Assembly (NCBI GenBank): GCA_004352715.1
Contig: SCFE01000028.1
Coordinates: forward strand, 1,591,682 to 1,655,681
Direction: 5' to 3'
Origin: Hofstenia miamia
Taxonomy: Eukaryota; Xenacoelomorpha; Acoela
DNA length: 64,000 nucleotides
Below the pieces are notes generated by a model, which made no database searches, was not told the DNA's origin, and saw only the letters and a list, made by a program, of their open reading frames with translations. Below, one piece after another: positions 10,969 through 22,794 of this stretch. Position numbers and translations under genes: made by a program. Each line of letters begins with the position of its first letter. Position 1 is the first letter of the stretch.

Positions 10969-13900
10969 ATTACGAAAAAAACTAGAGCAGTTTCCGGATT
11001 TCATGACATTTATTGACTGCTCCAAAACCTTGATAGAGAAAATTATAGAAAATACTTTATGATAAAATTATAACTTCTTTTTTATCTTGATTATAATTTA
11101 AGAAAGCAGCTACTTTTCTATCGCTAAAATATGTTCTTGCAATGGATTATTGCATGCGACTCTGACGCTTCTTCTGCTGATGTCTAAAGTCCATGATATA
11201 CGAAAAACTTTTGTCGCCAATTTGTGTTGGAGAACTTCCCCTTACTAAAATCGGGAGTAATTATCTAAACTAAAGTTGTTCATTCAGACCAACTAAAATC
11301 GGGAACAAAACTTGTCCGTTCGGATCAAAAAAAATTTGACAATAAAAATTGTTCTTGTAGCACCCCTTTCGCCAGCTTTAGTCGTGTAGCAGGGTGCTCC
11401 AACCAACATTTTTGTCTGAGAAATAATTCTCCAACTTTGCAGGAATTATCACCTGCAAAGATAAACAAACAGTTCCAAGCTATAATTACATTCGTTTTCA
11501 GAGTATATTTCGACTGTAAAATTTAAAATGAACTAGTTTATAGAATTAATAATGGAATCATTCGTAGCTTTTTATGTTAAAATAAACACGCATGTCATTA
11601 TATGTAGACATTTCTTTTGTATACTTGTGTGGCATAATTGGCACAAATACGATGAATAAGAAGAATAAAAATAGGATAGACTAAGAAATACTTTTGTGAT
11701 TAATGATCATCCTTGATTAGTGCCCATTTATTAACTACACTTTGTAAAACTAAGAACTATTATGGAATTAGTACCTGTCAGCAAAAGCATTTGATGAAAT
11801 GTAATAGACGAAAACGCTGAGTAAATTAATAGTCACATTGTAAAAAAGAGCAGACAAATTTCACGTGAACAAATCAGAATTTACTAGAAAACAGGTACAT
11901 GTTGTTTTTTTGCAAATTTCGTTATAAATATGGTGCAAAAGTTTATTTGAGTGATGAAGTAAATTATTGTGGATTTATTTTTGTATTATAAAACCCCAAA
12001 ATCATTTATCAGGCTTTGCTTTGGGCTGCAACTTTCCATCGATTCGGCAGATGTCCTGTTTATGAAAGTGTGCTTGTAGGTTAAGTCTACAGTTATGAGT
12101 TTTTTACCATTTAGCTTTCCTATCAATCCGTTCACACTTATAAGAAATGCAATAAAATACCTGGATGCCTACTAGGTTATTATCTTATTTTAGATCCAAA
12201 GTATTAGGAAATAACAAGCTTTATTATACATATGAGGTTTCTATGAACACCCTATTATATTTATTATATTACAAGGTAATTATTAAATTAAATGTGGGAC
12301 TTTTGAAATCTTCTTTCTGCTGGCCACATCGGAACATGTAGCTATGTATCTTTAGCATATCTTCCAACTTCAGAACATGTAAAAACGGGAGTATTATCAG
12401 CCGAGTTTAACTGAAAGTGTCACGCGAAGAGCCACCATGGTTGACTGTGAAAGGCTGAAAATTTTTAGTTTCGTACCCTACATTGCCGGAAAACAATGTC
12501 CCGATGTTGCGTTTGGTCGTGTTGTACATCTCCAGTCTGATGATCATTACCGTTATTTTTTCGGAGTAAAAAACTGGGTGACATTAATTACATAAGTTTA
12601 GAGTGGGTGAAGAACCGAAGGAATCGAACAATGTTAACAATTATAGTATGAAAATGACTTTTCACAATAATAAAAAACAAAAATTAACCTATAACATCAC
12701 TAAATATTATTTTTGTGCAGACATGTGAATTTGGTTGTAGGCTGAACAAGCAGATTTACACTTTTTCAATAACCGCTCTGGTAACTTCCATTTGTAACAT
12801 GGTAGAAGATGCTCAGGCGGTTCACCTTATGAGCATGATGGAATTCATTGATGAGCTGAGATCCACACACTCACATCTAAAATAAAGTATAATTTCGTAT
12901 TTATGATTTGTCACGTGAAACTCGGAATAAATAAAAATGCTATGCAATAGCTATATTTCCCAAGGCTGTAGCCACAGGGGGGCCAGGGGGNATATCATTA
13001 CGTCATAGGTGTGCCCCCTGGGGATTTGGTCTGGCTACAGGCTTGATATTTCCGGGAGATTTTGTATTTAATCGGAAGAGTTGGAACATATGTTTAGGGT
13101 TATTTAAATGTAGGGAAGTTAATAAGCTAACGCAGTCAGGTTGTGCAATTCCCTTTATTTCAAATCATAACAAGAACAACTGTTGTTCATATTATTAAAG
13201 GTAAGCAACACTTGGAAACACCGCACTACTACATAAACACAGTCACAAACAGAAGTCTGTGAGTCACAGCCATTTGCATAGAAGAGACGGTGATCGTTGC
13301 AAGATGTTGATTAATTCTTGATTGCATGGTTCAGCTTTGGGTTTCGACCCTGTCATTCACTGCAATAGATCTAAAATGAATTTTCATTAATTTACAATTA
13401 CAGTTAATAGATTAAATGAAGAATTATAATAAATTGGAAAGCAGAAAAAATTTTGGAGTCACACCCCCTTATGAGAGAACATTGTGACTGGAGAATGTGA
13501 AGTTGTAGCTAACCTAAGTCCATCTCGGCCTGGTGCAGGTTCCACAAATTAGCTCATCAAAAAGAATCCTTTGTAGTAAACATAAACAATTGGTCTTTGT
13601 GATTAATAAAATAATGATTAGATCCATGTAGATTGAGAAGTCAATCATGCCATAGTTTTGTTGAAACAGTGCTGGCAATCGATGGTTGCTTTAATTTCAA
13701 AGTAACTGTCGTAAGTTCTTCATTATTACACTGTGATTATCCACTCTTCAATGAAGATGTGCATCAACACAGTTTACATACCATTCTGTAGATGCGATAG
13801 GTCTATGATAATCCTATTTTTAATAATGTGATTTCATTAACTTTTTGAGCAATTAATATACACAATCAACACGAGGAAGTTATTACATAACATTATCTTA

Positions 13901-14377
13901 CATTAAAATTAAAACATAAATCATTTCAGTTATCACCGAATTTTATAGCATAGTTCGTAATTACGTATTTTATGCATTTATTTCGGTTTGAAAATTTCGC
14001 AAATTTTAAAATTCAGAAAATACGAATAAATTGTTGAAATATTCAAATAAAAGAAATTTTTGGAGAAATAATTTAAAAATTGATGCCTACGCATATTCCA
14101 ACAACTTATTAAAGAAAAATATTTTAATATTTTAGTTGTACTTCTATGTTATATGAACAATATTTCTTAATTTCAATCTTTCTGCATGTTCGGATATTTT
14201 TGTTATTCTTTCCTAAATATTTTATAAAGAATTAACTGAAATGTAAAAAAATGATGTCAGACTATGCTACACGAACAACTTTAATCAACAACTTTTGTCA
14301 CCAACTAAAATCAGCAATTAAGTTTAACAGGAATTGTGTTTTTCTATAACTGGGAAATTTATAATCAACACCTCAAT
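10969..14377. other. AT-rich intergenic stretch without supported gene
   Basis: No ORF above about 60 codons and no recognised protein motif on either strand. It contains one foldback (12966-13040). The start of the last block (14355 on) is the segment duplicated at 10659. Confidence 0.45.
12966..13040. repeat. Short foldback with CTGTAGCC ends and a single N inside
   Basis: CTGTAGCCACAGGGGG on the left pairs with CCCCCTGGGG and GGCTACAG on the right. The N at 12991 lies at the inner edge of the left G-rich arm. This looks like a collapsed MITE whose hairpin interior was not assembled. No target duplication is visible. Confidence 0.6.
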
Positions 14378-14758
14378 TACTGATTTCCGCATTAACTTTT
14401 ACTTCAACTTGTAAAGTCAGATACATTTCAAAATTCTCTAGATATAATATCTGCTGCCAATGTGAAGATCAGATTTGTTCCAGTGAAGCAAATTACTGCA
14501 AGGAGTGTGAATTCATCATTTGCATGGATTACAGTATTTTTCATAAAAAGAAGAATAAAACAAAGCATCACACTGTTTATTCTTTAGGTCAGAGATCCCT
14601 TGAATATTGTCAAGATCATTTCAAAAAGTTTGAATACTTTTGCAAAGAAGCAGCATGTTAGAAATTGATTTGTGTTAGCTGTGCTTTGATTCAACATCAA
14701 AATCACGATAAAGAAATGTTAACTGAATCTAAAGATCGGTTGATCAAAACATTCCTGA
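14378..14758 (+). pseudogene. TRIM-like B-box pseudogene
   Basis: This segment is very close to residues 61-190 of the gene at 5196. It covers both B-boxes and the start of the coiled coil, and has no RING. Disablements are frameshifts in the first 90 bases, a Cys-to-Tyr change in the first B-box (MDYSIF in place of MDCSIF), and a TAG inside the second B-box where the parent has Gln after AAC. Similarity ends abruptly at about 14758, just after the codons for IKTF. It is a partial genomic duplicate in the same orientation as the two TRIM-like genes, not a processed copy: no poly(A) is seen. Confidence 0.9.
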
Positions 14759-15551
14759 ATTATGTTGCTTAATTTGAACTGTCTACATGTAGTTGATAAA
14801 TTCATATTAGGTACAATTGTCATGAAAAGTGAAGTTCTTCATGTCTTTTTTTGTTCAAGAAATTGGATAAACAAAAATATCGTTGGAAGTACTGCCAATT
14901 ATTCTAACAAGAACATCTATTTCTAAGAATTTCTTTGATATTTTAATCAAAATTTGCAATGAACACTTGTTGCAAAAGCAGTAGTTTTCCTTGAAATTTT
15001 GAACTGTTTCAAATTTTGAAATGAATATTTCATTTTCATTTAATGCATTTTTTATCACTACATCTTCTAAATAGTTAAGCATCTATGTTAAACATAAGGA
15101 ATATCATCAGATTCTGGATTTACAGTAATAACATTTTTTGATTGAAAAGGAAGCTTGATTGAAAATACAATACAGATTTAACTGCTCTGTAATCTTGATT
15201 TCAATTGAATTAATTTAGGGCACAGGAGGAACAGTTCTTAATTTGTTCCAATCAAACTCTTGCATTGCAAGATCCTCTGTGCTTTCCAGGGCACATGATC
15301 AAATTGCAATGTAATATTTCAATCTGTTGTCCAGGATAATTTGCCTTACTCTCTATACTTTTTTGAATAAGGAATGAATTTGACATAACACAAAATATTA
15401 TTAAGAGCTTAACTACATATACATTTTTTAAGAAATTATCTAAGTGGTTTTGCAACTAACATTGTTGCATCATATGATATCTTCGATTCTGTTTACTTTC
15501 AAAATCAATATCAATGTGATCCAGTTCCTGTATTACATTCACTCTTTGGAA
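14759..15551. other. Spacer and 5' flank of the second TRIM-like gene
   Basis: No supported gene. The last 110 bases resemble the 5' flank of the paralogue at 5196. The frame is open a further 36 codons upstream of the ATG, but those residues look like translated leader. Confidence 0.45.
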
Positions 15552-16670
15552 ATGGAAGAATTCTCAGAGTTTTTAACCTGTGCTATTTGTCTGGAAATCT
15601 ATGAAGAACCATATGCATTAGCATGTCTTCATTCATTTTGTAAGAAATGTTTAGAATCTTTCAATAGCAAGAGTACTCTAACCAGTTGTCCTGTATGTCG
15701 AAAGCCTGCAAAATTTCAAAACATCAAGCCAGATTTCCGCATCAACTTTTTCATTGAACTTTTTAAGTCAGACAAATTTAAAGAATCTGCACCAGATAAT
15801 ATGTGCAGTCAATGTGACGATGACATTTGTTCCAGTGAAATGAATTACTGCAAAGAATGTGAATTCATCATTTGCATGGATTGCAGTATTTTTCATAAAA
15901 AGAAAAATAAGACAAAGCATCACACTGTTTATTCTTTAGCGCATAAATCCCTTTTATATTGCCAAAATCATGACAAAAAGTTTGAATACTTTTGCAAGGA
16001 AGCATCATGCCAAAAATTGCTTTGTGTTAGCTGTGCCCTACTCCAACATCAAAATCACAGCAAACAAACCTTAGCCGAGCAAAAACTACTAATGTCCGAA
16101 AAGTTTTCAGAAAATGCCGAACTAGCAAGTAAAAAATTGGGTGAAATATCTTTACTTGCTACAGCATCGAGAGCATTTCAGACAGCAGTTGAAGAGCAAT
16201 GCAACACATTTGAAAAATCTGCTCAATGCAGACGAGACTTCATTATTAAACAAGCCAATGAAGCATACAGCAATGAAATTGAAATTATGCATGATGCCAA
16301 ACAAAGAATTATTACACAATTTGATGACAATTTAAAAAGGTTGGCCTCATTGGAAAAGCGGTTATTGCAATTTGTTTCATTTTCAGAAGAAAGTTTGTTG
16401 AAGAAGTCATACTTTGATCTGAAAGAAATAAACGAGAAAGTCGAGGATGTCTTAGAAAATGATTGCAACTTCATTAATGAATTACGTGATAATGAGTCCG
16501 ATCCATTGATTTCTGCGCAATTCAGTCGAGATGGGGTTGTGAAAGCGATCAGGGATTGCATTGGGAAATTAACAATTACTCAAGAACATCCATCTAAAAC
16601 TAAACAGCATGCAAATAGCCAGGTTGACTCAAAAGATAGCAGTTATATTCGAAACAAAATCTCTGTATAA
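15552..16670 (+). CDS. Short TRIM-type RING/B-box/coiled-coil protein
   Basis: A single-exon frame of 372 codons with ATG at 15552 and TAA at 16668. The RING ligands sit at the same residues as in the 5196 gene (Cys10/13/25, His27, Cys30/33/46/49). The first B-box is at about 85-124 and the second at about 137-169; both keep all zinc ligands. A helical coiled-coil region extends to about residue 320. The protein ends soon after a shared IG(K/Q)(L/F)TI block with a polar tail and lacks the further domain that the 5196 paralogue begins. It is therefore a RBCC-only TRIM, by family knowledge a probable E3 ligase or a scaffold that could hetero-oligomerise with its longer paralogue; that partnership is inference. 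An AATAAA lies 27 bases after the stop. Confidence 0.9.
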   Translation: MEEFSEFLTCAICLEIYEEPYALACLHSFCKKCLESFNSKSTLTSCPVCRKPAKFQNIKPDFRINFFIELFKSDKFKESAPDNMCSQCDDDICSSEMNYCKECEFIICMDCSIFHKKKNKTKHHTVYSLAHKSLLYCQNHDKKFEYFCKEASCQKLLCVSCALLQHQNHSKQTLAEQKLLMSEKFSENAELASKKLGEISLLATASRAFQTAVEEQCNTFEKSAQCRRDFIIKQANEAYSNEIEIMHDAKQRIITQFDDNLKRLASLEKRLLQFVSFSEESLLKKSYFDLKEINEKVEDVLENDCNFINELRDNESDPLISAQFSRDGVVKAIRDCIGKLTITQEHPSKTKQHANSQVDSKDSSYIRNKISV

Positions 16671-16696
16671 TGTCATAGACTACTAACCTACATAAT

Positions 16697-16702
16697 AATA
16701 AA
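16697..16702 (+). promoter_or_regulatory. Polyadenylation signal AATAAA
   Basis: It lies 27 bases downstream of the stop of the 372-codon TRIM-like gene, at a usual 3' UTR distance. Confidence 0.55.
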
Positions 16703-17436
16703 AACTAAGTTATTTGTGCATAATGTTATTGTAAATTTTCTTTTTATTGTAGCTTAGAATTACACAAAATTGCATTCTTTTCTAATGTTGATCTTTAATT
16801 AAAGTTGCATTGTATTAATAATAATTCTTAATTGCAATATCTGAAATACATTGAATAGCATACAAATACTTGTCGATGTTTCATTATTAAAAATGACTTA
16901 GCGATCATAGCTGTACATTTGGGTATTTGCAGTTTACATTGGCTTCCCGACACTAAAAAAATGTTTTACCTGGTGTTTGTGCAGTGCCTATCTGTCACCG
17001 AGTATATTTCAAAATGCTCTTTTCTCATGCGGTCCTTCTAGTCCGTTGCCTATTCGCCAAACTATGGAAAAAAACTTAATGTGACAAGAGCAGAATTACT
17101 TCTTAAAATTTGTTGTTTAAAAGATCTAAGCTCAAACACCCCATCAAATATAATTATTCGTAATTGTAACACTATCATTCAAAAATATTATGGAATTTTA
17201 AATATGTATTAGATAAAGTTATTTTGAAATATTGCTACACATAAATAATGAAAACAATATATGAGGGTGATTCACATTAAGCAAGATTATTTAATTTCTT
17301 GCACATCACTGGAATTCAGCAAAAAACTGAGAATTAAATCTAAAGAGTCTAATCAAAGTTATATTTTTCAAAATATGACAGTTGCACCATGTGATATTAA
17401 CACCATTATGATGGTTTCTGCATCACGTTGCGCCAG
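16703..17436. other. Mostly unassigned; one open stretch near 16990
   Basis: An acceptor-like TTTGTGCAG at 16976-16984 precedes a frame rich in Pro and Ser (about 16986-17083, including SPSIFQNALFSCG and SPLPIRQTMEKN). The residue choice looks protein-like, but I recognise no family and see no clear donor. It could be an exon of a plus-strand gene ending near 17880. Confidence 0.2.
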
Positions 17437-17635
17437 CAGGGGCGTACGCAGGATTTTCTGAAGGGGGGACATCATCGTCATTGCCCAGTGCAATCGCCCT
17501 AAAAAATGCAATTAACGATCCTAGATTTTAACTTTTTCAATTTTTTTTGAAAAATTTTTTGATTTATCCAGTCAAAATCAAATTTGAAAACCTGACGGGG
17601 GGACATTCCACCATGCCCCCCTGCCTACGTCACTG
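17437..17635. mobile_element. hAT-type MITE with perfect 8-bp target duplication
   Basis: The 199-bp element starts CAGGGGCGTACGCAGG and ends CCTGCCTACGTCACTG, which are imperfect inverted ends. It is flanked on both sides by TGCGCCAG (17429-17436 and 17636-17643), an exact 8-bp duplication as produced by hAT transposases. It has no coding capacity. Confidence 0.9.
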
Positions 17636-17667
17636 TGCGCCAGTATTCATATATTTTGTCTTACAGT

Positions 17668-17880
17668 CTGATAAGTCGCTTAAGATCGATACCTTTTTTG
17701 CAATTAAATGAAGCAAAACTTGAACTTTATAACCATGGGAAAGCTGTTTCTCTTCCATTTCTATCAGCGATACAATCTTTTCGTCATTGGTCAGAAATTG
17801 ACGAAGTTTATAAGCGAATTCGTTTAAATGATGATAACACTGAGGAAGACAAAAAGATGAATTCATATTGCGTCAGCTAA
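17668..17880 (+). CDS. Possible terminal exon of an unknown plus-strand gene
   Basis: The frame from about 17668 to TAA 17878 encodes some 70 residues of ordinary, mixed composition (for example LNEAKLELYNHGKAV and FRHWSEIDEVYKRI). A pyrimidine-rich acceptor TTTTGTCTTACAG precedes it, and AATAAA follows the stop directly (17889-17894). I do not recognise the protein. The hAT MITE sits just upstream, in what would be intron. The opposite strand is also open here, so this is a weak call. Confidence 0.25.
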   Translation: MISRLRSIPFLQLNEAKLELYNHGKAVSLPFLSAIQSFRHWSEIDEVYKRIRLNDDNTEEDKKMNSYCVS

Positions 17881-18015
17881 AATATGCCAATAAACTCAAA
17901 AATGGTAGAATATATAATTCTCATGATATTGTTGTTGCTTTTTCATAGTATGCTACAAGTTGAGCTCTATATCGACAAATCCGTTACTATTTGTATTTTC
18001 TACAGAATTCTACAT

Positions 18016-18538
18016 TAGAGCTGTGCGGTTACGGATTTAACCACAGTTAACTGCGGGTACGGTTAAAAATTTTACAAGTTAGGGCGGTTACGGTTATAAC
18101 CGAAAATGGATAAGATTTTCTGATATCATTCTCTTCTGTCTGACAGAAATTTAACTAATTGTAGTGTACCCGTACTCTGTTTGTCAGCAAATTGAGTTAA
18201 GATTAATTTAATTTCATTGGTTAATTTTGAATTTGTTAATTTACTGCTTCTCAAAATAAAAGTGAAAGGTCAGCAAGCGATGCAAGCAACACCATCACAT
18301 GCAAACGCATTTCTCTTGACGCAGATCGCGACAAAAAACTTATTGTTATTCGATCCGTCAAAAGAAGCCTTCCTTAAATTTTGTCTGAAAGAGTTTTTAA
18401 ATTTTTGTCATTCTTGTTAAAATTTATACTTATATATTTTGTTTTGCGTTCTAAAAAAAATCTAGGGCGGTTATATTTACTAGAAAAAAACCAATGGTTA
18501 GGTTATGATCATGAAATGCTTGTAACCGCACAGCTTTT
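18016..18538. mobile_element. hAT-like MITE with AGCTGTGCGGTTAC ends
   Basis: Exact 14-bp inverted ends AGCTGTGCGGTTAC (from 18019) and GTAACCGCACAGCT (to 18535) enclose about 500 bp. The interior near the left end has repeated GGTTACGG and TAACCG blocks. If the ends are placed at TAG and TTT, the flanking 8-mers match at only 5 of 8 positions, so the target duplication is decayed or absent. The small frames inside are not genes. Confidence 0.65.
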
Positions 18539-19370
18539 CTCTGCAGCGAATCACGTCATAAAAAAAATGACACAGAATTTCTTAAGACATTTCTTGCCAA
18601 TCAGGAACCTAGATCACGTGCGCGTTTGTTACTAACAGATGAAATTTATGTTAAGCCGTCTTTATAGTGTATCATGGAGAATGTGTTTTTGGCATTGCAT
18701 CAAACAATTTGAAATTTTGAAGCAATATACAGAACAAATGATTTTACTTAAAGTTACTTGGTGTCACATAAAAAGACAAATAAGCATATATATATATATA
18801 AATGTTAATAAGATTTTCAACAACAACTCTTTCAAGGTTATATATTCATATTTCATATCTTTCAATTGCTTGAGTTTGTTTTTGCGAACGTGCTCATACA
18901 TGATAGCTTCCATCCATATTTTCGGACTTTCTTAGGCGTCTTGCAAAAACAGCTCCTATAATAAGAAAATTATATATGTATAAAAAGAAGGTATTTCATT
19001 CCTTCAAAATTTGATTAATTATAACAGAATTTTCATAATTTCTCTTTTCAATAGAAGATCTAAGAGTTTTGTTTAATTTTGAAAGTGGTTAAGAATGAGA
19101 ATGTCCGAGCCATCAAGATCAAAAAACTATTGTTTTAGTGACTCTTCGCGAGATCGCCCTGCGGATTTACAATTTCTTTACACAAAAATGCAAGAAATTA
19201 ATTGAATATCTGAATACAAAATATATAAATTGTTTCGCCTTCAGTTTTTATTTAGTACTACATTTCTTATTGAATGCAATTTGAGATTCAATTTCAGTTT
19301 TGAACAATTCATTCGAGTACACTTTGCTTCAGCTCCAGTTGAACACAATAAATACGTATATATATATATN
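18539..19370. other. AT-rich spacer ending in (TA)n and a single N
   Basis: No supported gene. The stretch ends with a TA run and the N at 19370. To the right of that N begins the sequence found again at 36074. Confidence 0.45.
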
Positions 19371-20178
19371 CTTCACAAATTTAGAACTTTCTAGCCTTTA
19401 TTCATTTTTCTATAATGAAAAACTTCATAACTGCGAAATTTTGATCTACACGAACATTTGAATGCATTAGAATTTACGAAATTGCGGGAGAACATCATGC
19501 AAAATGATTTTGAGTTCAACAACATGTCTGCAATTCCACCGCTTTCTATCGGATTTTATAAAATTCTAATGCATACCACTTTTGATTTCAATTTAAATAA
19601 ACATCGTGACTTCGTTTTGGATTTGTCTCCTCTAAATGAAAAAGCAATTTCATCTTCCAATATTCAGTTGCAAAAAGTGAATCTCGCTTCGAAGGTTTGT
19701 TGCAAACAAACAGCCACTACCTGGATGTGCTTTCCAAAGCATATGAGTCTTCAAAGGCAACTGATAAGTTTGTCCGAATTCTGCCATCATTTTTTTTGAA
19801 TTATCAATGTTAAGTCAAAATTTGAAGGTAAGCGAACTCAAGATAATTTCACAGAACCAATTTCAAGTTTAAGTTCTGACAGTCTTGGGTTCTAAAAATA
19901 ATGACAAAATTAGCCAATTATATGCGTCCGGCGTCAAGTTGCGCCAGAGTGCGATCTCTACAGTGGATACGTCCAAAGCGTTGATGCACAACTGTTTAGC
20001 AATGATCGATCTGTGCGAGCACTTACTGACTACTACAGCAGTATACAAACATGACTATATATTTTACTCTGACAGTTTCAAGACGATACCATTGAAGAGT
20101 TATTAGCCAATTTATTATATCACTCTATCTCAGGTTTTGGAAACTCACAATGATTAAGCAAAGCTGGCAATCAGTTTT
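19371..20178 (+). repeat. 808-bp block duplicated exactly at 36074-36881
   Basis: Every position I compared is identical at a constant offset of 16703. The left edge is a single N and the other copy's right edge is a 1000-N gap, so both ends of the match lie on assembly joints. True recent duplication and scaffold error are both possible; the joints favour error. Confidence 0.9.
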
Positions 20179-20653
20179 ACAAATTTAAATTCTTTACTAC
20201 AGTCGAATTCTACACAACAGTTCACAATGCAGTCTTATTTTTAATGAAAACATGGAAAATGTTGGATGCATTACCCGGAACTGCTCAAGCTAAAGCCAAT
20301 GACTTAAATTAGCTGCTTATTATGTTGCAGGCTACATTTCAAAACGTTTTCCAACTTAACAAGAAATGACTGAGAAAATTTGCACTGATATTATTATTCC
20401 AAGACTTACTTGATCATGGCGGATTATCTTAGCATAATTAAACAATTCAATTTATTGTGTAATGCTATATTACACAGTGATCTTTGACACAAATGACTTT
20501 TCCTATCGATCTGAATTTTGCAGAGAAAGTCTGTGCAAACTATTTGATAAAGTTCGTATCTTTTACTTTCAAGATGACCACATTTCCACAGAAGTGTTTC
20601 GAATTTTTAGTAACATTTGTAAAATTAGTGAAAATAAGTGTATAATAATTTAA
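19440..20653 (+). pseudogene. Decayed protein-coding relic, possibly transposase
   Basis: Open pieces at 19458-19799, 19885-20106 and 20462-20653 are separated by stops and frameshifts. Near 20310-20355 a frame reads YYVAGYISKRFP. This resembles a short block seen near the C-terminus of P-like/THAP9-type transposases and a similar YVDGYLAHKYP in the relic at 49505. That is the only hint at a family. The rest (for example EFTKLRENIMQNDFEF) I do not recognise. It is not a functional gene as assembled. Confidence 0.4.
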
Positions 20654-21351
20654 TTAATAGTATGTCAAACCTTCTATTTTTCATATTCATATTAGTAACT
20701 TAACTATTGAGATATTACTTCAAGTATTTACATGGCATTACTAGTGTTACTTTTACGAAACAAACCGATTTGTCCGCATTTTGAACAATTTTATCCAAGC
20801 CTCTTAAGAAATATTGAAAGGTTTTTGGCATGAACACATCTATGGGGTAGGGCTAGTTTTTTGCAATGACCAAGATATGTACTAAGACATGTGCCTATGT
20901 TTGAATTACATGCAAATAAAATTATTTTGCATTAAAAAATTCGATTTTTCCAAAAATATTCAAATTATTTAAACACCTAGTGTTCAGATAATAAGGTGGT
21001 CTAATCTATGTGAGTCTCTTTCAGGCGCGAATTTGCACAAAGTCAGAGGTTGTAAAAATTTTCAGGAAAAAAAGAGGAGACAATTTTCTATCTTGTGGTG
21101 TATTTAGTTTTTAAATATCTTCATTAGTTCGTAAGTCATAAGCACTTAAAAATGCTTAATATAATATATTAAGGAAGAGAAACATAATTGTAATACAAAA
21201 TGTCATCAAACTCTTCACTTATTTTAGTTTAATTAATGATTTGTAAATATATAATTTTACCACCAAATAATTTTTGTTTTTGACTGACGATGGTACAGTG
21301 AGTACCGAAGGTACTCTCAATTAAAATTTTCGTTGTTTTTTCATAATATAC

Positions 21352-21391
<40 letters not shown>
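20654..21391. other. AT-rich flank and (TA)n insertion target of a Tc1 element
   Basis: No gene seen. The right edge (21363-21391) is a TA run into which the Tc1-like element is inserted. Confidence 0.5.
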
Positions 21392-21395
<4 letters not shown>

Positions 21396-22794
21396 CGTCA
21401 CCAAAAGTCTGAAACCACGTACACATGAATAAGATTTTATTATTCTTCGACAAGATATCTATGTTCTGGTTACTCCAAATTTTATACTTAGTGCTGAATG
21501 AACATAATGAACTTTGATCCGATAGATAATTGACTTTTAAATTTGAAACTTGCATTAAAGGCGTGCTTCAACATTATCATTCTCTTTTCAAAGTTCTGTC
21601 GCAATGGCTGAATTTTCGACTGAAGTCCGCGCTCAAATCATTGTTCTTCACTCAGAAAACTGATCTCAAAGGCAAATTGCAACGTACTTTAAAACATCTC
21701 GAAGACAAGAGTCCAGAAAATAATACGCCGATTCGAAAATACCGATGAATATCAATCATTGAAACGCAGTGGCTGTCCAAAATGCACAACTACCAGAACT
21801 GACCATTCAATTGAACGAATAGCGGTTAACCATCCTGAATGGACAGCTTCTCAGATTCACAACGAATTGCGTTTTATACAGCCTTTACCAAATTCAAATA
21901 CGGCTAGGCAATGCTTGCGAGTGAATTTTAACTTTAAATCAAGAATTCCAGCAGTAAATACTTTATTATAAAAAAACATTCGAGTCAAGAAAGTTTTGCA
22001 GAAGATTGAGATCTTGGACTGCAGAAATGTGGGCCCAAGTCATGCTTTCAGACGAAACAATTATAAAACAATTCAGTCGAGTTGCTTTGCGGGTTCTTTG
22101 GCCAGTTGGTAAGCGCAATTGATAAAATACATCCGACAATCAGTTAAAAACTGCCTTCAGATTATGGTTTGGGGAGCAATCTCTGCAAAAGAACGTGCCG
22201 CCATCATATTCATTCGTCCAGGAACCACCATGAATGCGCAAAAATACCTAGCAATTGTGAAAGAAAAGCTTCCAACTGACATGGGTGTTCACTCGTGCAA
22301 ATATTTCCAGCAAGATGGAGCGCCATGTCACACGGCGAAGTTGGTGCGAAGCTGGCTCGGACATCAAACGTTTCTAGTCTTGGAGCCATGGCCGGGGTCG
22401 AGCTCAGACTTGAACCCAATCGAGAATTGTTGGAGCATTCTCAAGAAGAAAGTGCATTTTAAGTACTCGAATTCCTTGGAAACCCTAAACAGTACATTTT
22501 GGGCATCTGGACGCAAGAGATTTCGTCACAATTTTGCAAATCTCTAATCGATTCAATGCCACGATGAATCCAGTAGGTTTTGGCCAACAACTGACTTTCT
22601 TCTAAATACTGAATGTTCTGTTTTTTTCTGGGAAAGAGTGTTTTGAATACAAGCTTTTGTATTTCATTTTGTATTTGTATTGGTTTTTAAACATTAAACA
22701 TATTACATAGAATCATTCATGAGGGCGAAATTCTATCATAAAGTTGGATATTTTGATTTGAAACAGGGTGGTCTCAGACTTTTGGTGATGACTG
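21392..22794 (+). mobile_element. Tc1-like DNA transposon, both ends present, dead
   Basis: A 1403-bp element. The left end contains CGTCACCAAAAGTCTGAAAC and the right end holds its near-exact inverse, TCTCAGACTTTTGGTGATGA, finishing ACTG before TA. The flanking TA target is embedded in TA microsatellites on both sides, so the exact left base is uncertain by a few positions. The interior is a single broken transposase gene in the plus orientation. Confidence 0.88.
21604..22547 (+). pseudogene. Broken Tc1-like transposase
   Basis: The start ATG at 21604 opens MAEFSTEVRAQIIVLHSEN and is followed at once by TGA. A helix-turn-helix region continues after a frameshift near 21710. The first catalytic Asp is in LSDET (about 22045), the second in QQDGAPCHTA (about 22312) and the Glu in SSSDLNPIENCW (about 22415), giving 35 residues between the last two. 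There is another stop or frameshift around 22110. Several independent disablements mean this copy cannot make transposase. Confidence 0.88.

Noticed and set aside
16223-16561. 112-codon minus-strand frame inside the second TRIM-like gene
   Set aside because: Antisense to a well supported coiled-coil coding region.
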